The position numbers were made by a program, and so were the translations under genes. This document shows, one piece after another, positions 48,534-55,891 of a stretch of DNA of 64,000 nucleotides. The notes below the pieces were generated by a model that searched no databases, had not been told where the DNA came from, and saw nothing but the letters and a program-made list of their open reading frames with translations. The DNA is from Burkholderia sp. HI2500 (GTDB taxonomy: Bacteria; Pseudomonadota; Gammaproteobacteria; Burkholderiales; Burkholderiaceae): positions 744,001 to 808,000 of the forward strand of contig NZ_NKFL01000004.1 of the NCBI RefSeq assembly GCF_002223055.1, given 5' to 3'. Each line of letters opens with the position of its first letter. Positions within the stretch are counted from its first letter, which is position 1.

Positions 48534-49565
48534 TCAGGCGCCGAGCGCGATCAGGCCTTCGGGCGCGACCGTGAGGCCGACCGCCGTGCCGCGTGCGAGT
48601 GCGATGCGGCCCGGCACGTCGATCACGAGCGCGTCGGGGGCCGCGTGCTCGATCGTGAGCCGCGTGCGCTCGCCGAGGAACGCGCATGCACTCACGACGC
48701 CGCGCAACGGCGCATGCGCGGGATCGGCCAGTTGCGCATCCTCGGGGCGGAAGAACCACTCGTCGGCGGCGTGCGGCGTCGCGATCGCGCCGCCCGTGGT
48801 CACCAGCGTGCCGTCGCGCCATTGCCCGGCGAGCCGGTTCAGCGTGCCGATGAACTGCGCGACCGTGCGGTTGGCCGGGTGGTAGTAGATGTCGCGCGGC
48901 GTGCCGATCTGCTCGATGCGGCCCGCGCCCATCACGACGATGCGGTCGCCGAGCTCCATCGCTTCGGCCTGGTCGTGCGTCACGTAGACCGTCGTCACGC
49001 CGAGTTCGCGCAGCAGCGCATTCATCTCGCGACGCAGCGTGTCGCGCAGCTTTGCGTCGAGCGCGGTCAGCGGCTCGTCGAGCAGCAGCACGCGCGGCCG
49101 CACCGCCAGTGCGCGGGCCAGTGCGACGCGCTGGCGCTGGCCGCCCGACAACTGGTCGATCGGCTTGTCCGCATGCGCGTCGAGCCGCATCATCGCGAGC
49201 AACTCGTCGACACGTTCGCGCAGCGCGCGCGGCTCGGTCTTGCGGATCTTCAGCCCGTAGCCGACGTTGCCGCGCACCGTCAGGTTCGGAAACAGCGCGT
49301 AGTTCTGGAACACCATGCCGACCTGCCGGCGCTCGATCGGCAGCGCGGTCACGTCGTCATGGCCGAATGCGATCGTGCCGCCGGCGTCCGGCGTGTCGAG
49401 GCCCGCGATCAGGCGCAGCGTCGTGGTCTTGCCGCAGCCGGACGGCCCGAGCAGCACGAGCGTTTCGCCCGCGCCGATCGACAGGTCGAGCGGCTCGAGC
49501 ACGCGCGTGCCGCGGAACGTTTTCGCGCAGCGGGTGAGGGTGATGGGAGTGGAATCGAGTTTCAT
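48534..49565 (-). CDS. ABC importer ATP-binding protein (PotA/PhnT/FbpC type)
   Basis: 343 residues. Walker A GPSGCGKTT (about 37-45), signature LSGGQRQRVALARALA, Walker B VLLLDEPLTALD, and a C-terminal TOBE-like domain (about 240-343). This is the type used for spermidine, iron or 2-aminoethylphosphonate uptake. It is fourth in the order LacI, binding protein, permease, permease, ATPase, all leftward; 13 bases separate it from the permease. Confidence 0.9.
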   Translation of the reverse strand: MKLDSTPITLTRCAKTFRGTRVLEPLDLSIGAGETLVLLGPSGCGKTTTLRLIAGLDTPDAGGTIAFGHDDVTALPIERRQVGMVFQNYALFPNLTVRGNVGYGLKIRKTEPRALRERVDELLAMMRLDAHADKPIDQLSGGQRQRVALARALAVRPRVLLLDEPLTALDAKLRDTLRREMNALLRELGVTTVYVTHDQAEAMELGDRIVVMGAGRIEQIGTPRDIYYHPANRTVAQFIGTLNRLAGQWRDGTLVTTGGAIATPHAADEWFFRPEDAQLADPAHAPLRGVVSACAFLGERTRLTIEHAAPDALVIDVPGRIALARGTAVGLTVAPEGLIALGA

Positions 49566-49578
49566 GTCTGCGAGAAAT

Positions 49579-50481
49579 TCAGCGCGGGCGCTTCTTGAGT
49601 GCCCGCGTGCCGGACGGATCGACGCCGAGCCACTGCATTGCGACGAGCAGCGGCAGCGTCATCAGCAGGAACAGGATCGTGTACGCGCTGCCGACTTCGA
49701 GGCGCAGCGACGCATACGTGTCGGCGAGCCCGACCGGCAGCGTCTTGGTGTCGGGCGTGTGCAGCATCCACGTGAGGTTGAATTCGCCGATCGACAGCGT
49801 GAGCACCGCGAGCGCACCCGCGACGATGCCGGGGCGCAGGTTCGGCAGCACGATCGTGACGAAGCGCGTGACGAACGACGCACCCAGGCTGGCCGCGCCT
49901 TCCTCGAGCGTGCGCAGGTCGGCGCCGGCCGCGACGGCCGCCACCGCGCGCACCATGAACGGCAGCGTGAACACGACGTGGCCGACGACGATGAACCACA
50001 GGCTCATCCGGAACGCGGTGAAGCCGCCGTACACGACCAGCAGCGCGAGCGCCGATGCAAGGCCGGGCAGCGCGACCGGCAGCACGAGCGCCTCCTCGAT
50101 CGCGCGCGCGGCGCGGCTCTTGCTGCGTGCGAGCGCGTAGCCGGCCGGCACGCCGACCGCGAGCACGATCGCGAGCGTCGCGAAGGCCACGTAAAGCGAC
50201 AGTGCGACCGAGCCGTGATACTGCTGCCACACCTGTTCGAGCCAGCGCAGCGTGAGGCCGCTCGACAGGCCGCGGAAATAGTTGACGGTGAGGCCCGCGA
50301 GCACCGACATCACGACCGGCACGATCAGGAACGCGCACAGCAGCAGCGTGACGCCCCATTGCAGCACGGCGATCGCGCGCGCGCCGGTGACGCGCGGCGC
50401 GCGGCGGGCGACGCCGCTCGCCTGCACGGGAGCGGGAGCCGGCGACGGCGACGGCGCGGAAGAGCCGGAAAGCGATTGCAT
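49579..50481 (-). CDS. ABC importer permease, second subunit (PhnV/PotC type)
   Basis: 300 residues. A short Ser/Pro/Ala-rich N-terminus precedes six membrane helices, with the EAA loop EGAASLGASFVTRFVTIVLPNLRPG near residue 185. It pairs with the upstream permease. It lies 10 bases after that gene's stop, in the importer operon. Confidence 0.9.
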   Translation of the reverse strand: MQSLSGSSAPSPSPAPAPVQASGVARRAPRVTGARAIAVLQWGVTLLLCAFLIVPVVMSVLAGLTVNYFRGLSSGLTLRWLEQVWQQYHGSVALSLYVAFATLAIVLAVGVPAGYALARSKSRAARAIEEALVLPVALPGLASALALLVVYGGFTAFRMSLWFIVVGHVVFTLPFMVRAVAAVAAGADLRTLEEGAASLGASFVTRFVTIVLPNLRPGIVAGALAVLTLSIGEFNLTWMLHTPDTKTLPVGLADTYASLRLEVGSAYTILFLLMTLPLLVAMQWLGVDPSGTRALKKRPR

Positions 50482-50491
50482 GCAGGAATCC

Positions 50492-51316
50492 TCAGGCCGC
50501 GGCGGCGGCGGTGTGGCCGGTGAAGCGGCGCGCGAGTGCGAGCACGGCCCAGGTGACGATGCCGAGCACGATCGACAGGCCGGCCGCCGTCGCGATGTTC
50601 GCGTTCAGCGTGAACTCGGTATAGATCGTCATCGGCAGCACGTTCAGGTCGGTGGCGAGCGTGAACGCGGTGCCGAACGCGCCCATCGCGGTCGCGAAGC
50701 AAATCGCGCCGGCCGCGATCAGCCCGGGCGCGAGCGCGGGCAGCACGATGTCGACGAAGATGCGCCACGGCGACGCGCCGAGCGAACGCGCGGCTTCCTC
50801 GAGCGACGCGTCGAGCTTGGACGCCGCCGCGATCACGGTGACGATCACGCGCGGAATCGAGAAGTACAGGTAGCCGATGAACAGCCCGGCGACCGAGTAC
50901 GCGAAGACCCACTTGTCACCGGTGAGCTTCGCGGACAGCATGCCGATCAGCCCCTGCCGGCCGGCGAGCATGATCACCATGAAGCCGACGACGACGCCCG
51001 GGAACGCGAGCGGGAACGTGAGCAGCGCGAGCAGCACGCGCTTGCCCGCGAATTCGCGGCGAGCGAGCAGGAGGCCCGAGATCGTCGACAGCACGAGCGT
51101 CGCGAGCGTGACGCCCGCGGACAGCGCGATGGTCTCGCCGAGGCTCTTCATGTAGCGCGCATTGCCGAGCAGCGCCGCGTAGTGCGGGAAGAACGCGCCG
51201 TCGGCGGACACCTGCACGAGTGCCGCCATCGGCAGCAGCCAGAACGCGGCGAACACCGCGAGCGCCGGCGCGACGAGCGCGACGCGCCAGCGCAGCGGGA
51301 AGGTCAGGTCAAGCAT
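50492..51316 (-). CDS. ABC importer permease, first subunit (PhnU/PotB type)
   Basis: 274 residues from the ATG at 51316 (MLDLTFPLRWRVALVAPALAVFAAFWLLPMAALVQV). Six membrane helices, with the EAA loop EEAARSLGASPWRIFVDIVLPALAPG. It is a separate subunit, unlike the fused FbpB seen earlier in the window. Placed 17 bases after the binding-protein gene. Confidence 0.9.
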   Translation of the reverse strand: MLDLTFPLRWRVALVAPALAVFAAFWLLPMAALVQVSADGAFFPHYAALLGNARYMKSLGETIALSAGVTLATLVLSTISGLLLARREFAGKRVLLALLTFPLAFPGVVVGFMVIMLAGRQGLIGMLSAKLTGDKWVFAYSVAGLFIGYLYFSIPRVIVTVIAAASKLDASLEEAARSLGASPWRIFVDIVLPALAPGLIAAGAICFATAMGAFGTAFTLATDLNVLPMTIYTEFTLNANIATAAGLSIVLGIVTWAVLALARRFTGHTAAAAA

Positions 51317-51333
51317 CGATGAGGTCCGGCCGC

Positions 51334-52362
51334 TTACTGCATGACTTGCAGGTATTGCTGGCCGAATGCCTGCTGGCCGGCTGCCATCTTGCCGAAGTCG
51401 ACCGGTTTCGCACGCGCGTATTCGCTCGCCGGCAGGAACTTCGATGCGATGTCGGCGCCGAGCGTCTGCGCGCGCACCGGGCGCAGGTACGCGTTGGCCC
51501 ACAGCTTCTGGCCTTCGTCGGACAACACGAAGTCGAGCACCTTCTTGCCGTTCGCGTCGTGCGGGGCGCCCTTCACGAGACTCATCACGTACGGCACGGC
51601 GATCGTGCCTTCCTTCGGAATCACGAACTCGACGTTCGCGCTGTCCTTGTACTTCGCGCGATACGCGTCGAAGTCGTAGTCGAGCAGGATCGGAATTTCA
51701 CCCGACAGCACGCGCGCATACGCGGTCTGCTTCGGCACGATCGGCGCGTTCGCCTTCAGCTTCCTGAACCAGTCGAGCGCCGGCTTGAAATTGTCGAGGC
51801 TGCCGCCGAGCGCCTGGTTCACGGCCACCGCGCCCGCATAGCCGACGAACGCACTCGACGGGTCGAGGTAGCCGACCATGCCCTTGTATTCCGGCTTCAG
51901 CAGATCGGCCCACGAGCGCGGCACCGGCTTGCCGTCGAGCGCGTCCTTGTTCACGAAGAAGCCGAGCGTGCCCGAATGGATCGCGAACCAGTAGCCTTGC
52001 GGGTCCTTCAGGTTCGCGGGGATGTCGTTCCAGTGCGCGGGCTTGTACGGCGCGATCACGCCCTTGTCCTTCGCCTGGAACGCCGACGACACGCCGAGGT
52101 AGACCACGTCGGCGACCGGGCTCTTCTGCTCGGCGATCAGCTGCGCGATCGACTGGCCCGAGTTCTTGTTGTCGAACGGCACGCGGATGCCGGTCTTCTG
52201 CTTGATCGCCGCGATCTGCGCGGCCCAGTCGGCCCATTCGGGCGGGCAGTTGTAGCAGATCGCCGTTTCGTCGGCGTGGGCGGCGGGCGCGCCGGCGAGG
52301 AGCGCGGCGCAGGCGACGGGCGCTGCAAGCGCGCGCAGCAGCGAGGTCAGGCGAAAGGACAC
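51334..52362 (-). CDS. ABC importer periplasmic substrate-binding protein
   Basis: 342 residues with a signal peptide cleaved after PAAHA (about 29). The mature start is DETAICYNCPPEWADWAAQIAAIKQKTGI. The fold is the iron/putrescine/aminoethylphosphonate-binding class (NNSGQS..., YWFAIHSGTLGFFVN, PIVPKQTAYARVLSGEIPILLDYDFDAYRAK). The C-Y-N-C-P-P-E-W motif contains two Cys that could form a disulfide. Ligand unknown; the phosphodiesterase in the same operon suggests an organophosphate. Confidence 0.88.
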   Translation of the reverse strand: MSFRLTSLLRALAAPVACAALLAGAPAAHADETAICYNCPPEWADWAAQIAAIKQKTGIRVPFDNKNSGQSIAQLIAEQKSPVADVVYLGVSSAFQAKDKGVIAPYKPAHWNDIPANLKDPQGYWFAIHSGTLGFFVNKDALDGKPVPRSWADLLKPEYKGMVGYLDPSSAFVGYAGAVAVNQALGGSLDNFKPALDWFRKLKANAPIVPKQTAYARVLSGEIPILLDYDFDAYRAKYKDSANVEFVIPKEGTIAVPYVMSLVKGAPHDANGKKVLDFVLSDEGQKLWANAYLRPVRAQTLGADIASKFLPASEYARAKPVDFGKMAAGQQAFGQQYLQVMQ

Positions 52363-52429
52363 GGTAGGTCTCCGGGCGAGGGTGAGGCGCTGGTGTGGTG
52401 GGGTGGTGTACAGGGTGCGCGGCGCGGGT

Positions 52430-53455
52430 TCAGGCCTTGCGCAATTGCAGGTCGGTGGCCGGCGGCGCCACGGTTGCGCCGTCGCGCACTACGTGCGGCA
52501 GGATCAGCGACGTGCGTTCGATCGCTGCGCCGCCGATGCTTTCGACGAGACGCTGCCATGCGTGGCGGCCGATGTCGCGGTTCGGCGTCGCGACGCTCGC
52601 GAGCGGCGGCGCGAGCAGTTCGCCGAGCGCGATCCCGTCGAAGCCGAGCACCGACAGGTCGTCGGGAATCGAGAAGCCCGCGCGGCGCAGGCCGCGCATC
52701 ACGACCATCGCGAGCAGGTCGTTGCTGCAGAAGAGGGCGGTCGGGCGCGTCGCGTGTGCGGTGAGATGCGCGAGCACCGCGTCGGGCAGCTCGGGCGCGT
52801 TGAAGTCGACTTCGACCGGCGGCAGCGTGGCGACGCCGATTTCGTCGAGGGCCTGCGCATAGCCGAGATGACGCTGGCGTGCGCGATCCGACGCGGCGAG
52901 CGAGCCGGCCAGCATCAGCACGCGGCGGTGGCCGCGCGCGGTCAGCAGCCGCACGCCGTCATACGCGGCACGGCGGTTGTCGACCGACACCGACGGGCGA
53001 CGCTGCGTGTCGTTGTGCATCAGCACGTAGTGCGGGCCGTCGTGGTCGAGCATGTCGAGCAGCGGGTGGGTATCCGCATCGGCGACGGTGAGGATCAGCC
53101 CTTCGACGCGCTGCTCGCGCAGCGTCTCGATCGCGTGGCGCTCGCGCGCCGCGTCGTATTCGGTCGTCATCAGGATCAGCTTGAAGCCGGCCGCGGTCGC
53201 GAGCTCGTCGATGCCTTGCAGGCAGTCGGCGAACACGGGGTTCGACAACGTCGGCACGACGACGCCGACGAGCCGCGTGCGCTCGCCGCGCAGTTGCCGG
53301 CCGAGCGGGCTCGGGCGGAACTGCAGTGTGTCGATCGCGGTGCGGATCGTTTGCAGCGTGGCGGGGCTGACGGTATGCGGGGCGTTGATCGCGCGCGAGA
53401 CGGTGGCGATCGAGAAGCCCGCGAGGGCAGCGACGTCCTTGATGGTCGAGGTCAT
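52430..53455 (-). CDS. LacI-family transcriptional regulator
   Basis: 341 residues. The N-terminal helix-turn-helix and hinge are TIKDVAALAGFSIATVSRAINAPHTVSPAT (about 3-35), followed by the periplasmic-binding-type effector domain to the end. Paired AAACGTTT palindromes lie right before its start. Regulation of the importer-phosphodiesterase operon and of itself is likely; the binding-protein gene starts 67 bases downstream in the same direction. The inducer is unknown, possibly the phosphodiester or a product. Confidence 0.92.
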   Translation of the reverse strand: MTSTIKDVAALAGFSIATVSRAINAPHTVSPATLQTIRTAIDTLQFRPSPLGRQLRGERTRLVGVVVPTLSNPVFADCLQGIDELATAAGFKLILMTTEYDAARERHAIETLREQRVEGLILTVADADTHPLLDMLDHDGPHYVLMHNDTQRRPSVSVDNRRAAYDGVRLLTARGHRRVLMLAGSLAASDRARQRHLGYAQALDEIGVATLPPVEVDFNAPELPDAVLAHLTAHATRPTALFCSNDLLAMVVMRGLRRAGFSIPDDLSVLGFDGIALGELLAPPLASVATPNRDIGRHAWQRLVESIGGAAIERTSLILPHVVRDGATVAPPATDLQLRKA

Positions 53456-53470
53456 GAAAGCTTGCGATGT

Positions 53471-53505
53471 AAACGTTTTCGGCCGGGAAATTATCGAAAA
53501 CGTTT
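53471..53505 (-). promoter_or_regulatory. paired LacI-type operators
   Basis: Two AAACGTTT palindromes (53471-53478 and 53498-53505), 27 bases centre to centre, within 15-50 bases upstream of the lacI start. The extended forms are AAACGTTTTCG and CGAAAACGTTTG. They probably mediate autorepression and control of the operon. Confidence 0.7.
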
Positions 53506-53751
53506 GTGACTTCGCGATGACTTAGGCGACGCTTGTTTCGCGAAAAGCACGACACAAACGTCTGACGGATAGGGCCGTCGGACGACGCGGACTCGATTGT
53601 ATCGGGGATGCTGCGGCGCGGGAGGAAATCGTTGGGGGGCGGTGTGGGGGCGTCGACGACAACGGATGAATCCGTGGGGGCGCCTTGATGCGGCGCCGCG
53701 GAATAAGGGAACGCATGCGCAAGCAATGGTAGAATCGCGTCCGCCCCTCTT

Positions 53752-54087
53752 GCCGGGGTGATGAAATTGGTAAACATAGCGGACTTAAACGATTGAGTGC
53801 CCGGTCGGAAACGGTCGGTGCAGAACCCTTCAAATTCGGCGAAACCCCTGATGCGCGCATCGAGGCAACGCCGAGCCAAGCCTCGCGGCATCCGCGAGGA
53901 AGGTGTAGAGACTAGACGGGGGGCGCCTAAGGCGCATGGGCAGCAGGTAAAGCCCGCGCGCGACGGCGAAGGCATAGTCCAGCGCACGAACGGCATCGCG
54001 CACGCGACGCCGGCTTTGAAAAAAGCAGTGTGACGAAAATCCGCCGCCTTAACTGGCTTGCCGGTTCGAGTCCGGTCCCCGGCACCA
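53752..54087 (+). tRNA. tRNA-Leu(UAA), interrupted by a group I intron
   Basis: 5' exon 53752-53786, 3' exon 54036-54087. The acceptor stem GCCGGGG (53752-53758) pairs exactly with CCCCGGC (54077-54083), followed by A and an encoded CCA. The anticodon stem GCGGA (53779-53783) pairs with TCCGC; once spliced the loop reads CUUAAAA with anticodon UAA. The variable arm is long (CGCCTTAACTGGCTT), as in Leu tRNAs, and the T-loop is TTCGAGT. The intron splits the anticodon after its first base. A TAGAAT -10 sits at 53730-53735. The normal UUA-decoding tRNA-Leu is therefore expressed only if the intron is removed. Confidence 0.95.
53787..54035 (+). ncRNA. group I self-splicing intron in tRNA-Leu(UAA)
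   Basis: 249 nt, no ORF. P1: the exon end ACTT (53783-53786) pairs with GAGT (53795-53798), leaving the U-G wobble that marks a group I 5' splice site. The intron ends in G (54035) before the exon AAAATCC. Conserved elements are visible in order: P near TTCAAATTCGGCGAAACC, Q in CCGAGCCAAGCC, R in GAAGGTGTAGAGACTAGACGG, and S in AAGGCATAGTCCA. This resembles the subgroup IC3 introns of cyanobacterial tRNA-Leu(UAA) and of other proteobacterial tRNAs. It should excise with a guanosine cofactor. Confidence 0.92.
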
Positions 54088-54122
54088 CGATCGCTTCATC
54101 GCGATTCGATGAAGGGACGAAA

Positions 54123-54155
54123 GCCCGCGAGAAGCCCTGCGCTCGCGGGTTTTTT
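54123..54155 (+). terminator. intrinsic terminator after tRNA-Leu
   Basis: CCCGCGAG (54124-54131) pairs exactly with CTCGCGGG (54142-54149), followed by six T. Confidence 0.88.
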
Positions 54156-54229
54156 GTTTTTGTGGCGTGGCATCGGTGGTGATTGACGACGACCGAACGG
54201 TAACGCCACCGCCATCAGCGACGCGATCC

Positions 54230-55873
54230 CTACGAATCACACCCCTCGCGCACGAAGGCCAGGTTGCGCGTGCGCGCCGTGTCGATGCGAAAGCGCGTCA
54301 CCTCGTGACCCGAGCGTTCCACCGTCAAGACGCCGTGCATGACGGCCATCTGACCGGCAGGGTCGAACGTGAAAATGTCGTCGGCCACCGGTTCCAGCCG
54401 GTAGCCGGCGCTGCCGGCGGCGCCGGTCATGGTGAGGGTGAGTTCACCGTTCGTCACGGCGATCGTCGCACGTGCCGCGGCATCGTGACCGTGATACGTG
54501 CCCGCCAGGCCCGCCGACGCATCGGAGAGCGACGGCGCGTGATCGGGCAAGCGCTCGAGCGTCTCCGCGTGACCGCAGTCCACCAGCTCGATCGCCGTCA
54601 CGCGAGCCGCCGCCGTCGGCGCTCGAGGTTTGATCAGCAGCGCTCTGCCTGTCCCGTCGTCAACCCGCAATCCAGCCTCCGTCTCGATGAGCGGTTGGGG
54701 CATCTGCTGGACGTTCTGAAAGCTCGCGTCGAGCTGCCCGTTGCGATCGCCGATCACGCAATACGTCCCGGACGCACGCGAGTGGTACCTGCCGAGCAAG
54801 GTTTCGTGCCCTGCCGTCGGCAACGGTGCGGCGGGCTTCGCGCCGAGGACGGCATCGCCCAGAACGATATCGACTATCTGCGTGGCCACTTCAACCGGAT
54901 TGACTGCCGCGCCGTTCGTGAGAATGATGACGTCCAGCGCGTGCCCGGCCACGGTCAACATCTGGCAAGATCCACCGAACACCCCGCCGGCATGATGCAG
55001 CACCTCCACGTCGCGATGCGGCGTGAGCATCAGCCCGAGCGCGTAGACGCCCTCCGCGCCGCTCGAATAGTGCGGTCGGGTCAGCATCTGGCGCCAGCTT
55101 GCTTCGCTGCCGACCCGCCTGGGGCCGCGCAGATGCGCGAGCCAGCGCAGCATGTCGTCGACCGTCGACACGATCCCGCCTTCGCCGAGCACTTCCCACG
55201 TCGGAAAGAGGCCGCGCATGAATCCGCCTTTTCCATCCGGCACATGCTGGGTCGCCATGCGCGGGCGAATGCGCATGTCGTCGGCGACCGATTCCGTGTC
55301 GACCATGCCCATCACGTCGAAGATGCGCGCCTTCAGAAAGGTCTCGAAGGGAATGCCGCTGACCCGCTCGATCGCGAGCGACAGCAGGTGATATCCGCCG
55401 TTGCAGTAGATCATCCGCTCGCCCGGCGGAAAATTGACGTCGCGTTGCCGGACTTGCGCCGCCAGCACGCCGCCACGCGGCAACGTCGCGACGCCTTGCG
55501 CGAGCAGCGTGAGATCGAGATAGCAGCGGTAGCCGCCCGTATGCGTCATCAACTGCCGCAGGCTGGGGTCGCCTGCGAGCAGCGGCAGCTCGGGCAGGTA
55601 CGTGCGGATCCCGGCGTCGACGTCGAGCTTGCCGTCTTCGGCGAGCAGGAGGGCGGCAAGGCACGTGAAGTGTTTGCTCGTCGAGCCGATGCGCAAGCGC
55701 GTGGCCGGCGTATTGGCGACGCCGTGTTCCAGGCTTGCCATGCCGAAGCCTCGTCGGTAGAGCACTTCGCCTCGATGCGCGACGGCCACGACGAGGCCGG
55801 GTTCATCGCTCTTGTTGAAGCGTTCGAAAAGGGTATCCAGTTGCTCGACGATGTCGCGCGATGCTTGAGTCAT
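54230..55873 (-). CDS. S12 serine hydrolase (D-aminopeptidase/MlrB/beta-lactamase-like)
   Basis: 547 residues. The serine catalytic tetrad motif is S64-T-S-K67; the second motif is Y156-C-N158; HAG at 294-296 replaces the K-T-G of beta-lactamases, as in D-aminopeptidase DAP. There is no signal peptide (MTQASRDIVEQLDTLFERF), so it should act in the cytoplasm. After residue ~350 two further beta-rich domains follow, like DAP domains B and C. It resembles the microcystin linear-peptide hydrolase MlrB. The gene starts 18 bases after the TonB receptor stop, in the same direction. A close paralogue is at 61143. Confidence 0.87.
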   Translation of the reverse strand: MTQASRDIVEQLDTLFERFNKSDEPGLVVAVAHRGEVLYRRGFGMASLEHGVANTPATRLRIGSTSKHFTCLAALLLAEDGKLDVDAGIRTYLPELPLLAGDPSLRQLMTHTGGYRCYLDLTLLAQGVATLPRGGVLAAQVRQRDVNFPPGERMIYCNGGYHLLSLAIERVSGIPFETFLKARIFDVMGMVDTESVADDMRIRPRMATQHVPDGKGGFMRGLFPTWEVLGEGGIVSTVDDMLRWLAHLRGPRRVGSEASWRQMLTRPHYSSGAEGVYALGLMLTPHRDVEVLHHAGGVFGGSCQMLTVAGHALDVIILTNGAAVNPVEVATQIVDIVLGDAVLGAKPAAPLPTAGHETLLGRYHSRASGTYCVIGDRNGQLDASFQNVQQMPQPLIETEAGLRVDDGTGRALLIKPRAPTAAARVTAIELVDCGHAETLERLPDHAPSLSDASAGLAGTYHGHDAAARATIAVTNGELTLTMTGAAGSAGYRLEPVADDIFTFDPAGQMAVMHGVLTVERSGHEVTRFRIDTARTRNLAFVREGCDS

Positions 55874-55891
55874 TTTAGGTATCCCTATGGT

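Noticed and set aside
53522..53860. Open frame of 112 codons leftward across the tRNA-Leu 5' exon
   Set aside because: It overlaps the tRNA and intron, and its composition does not look coding.
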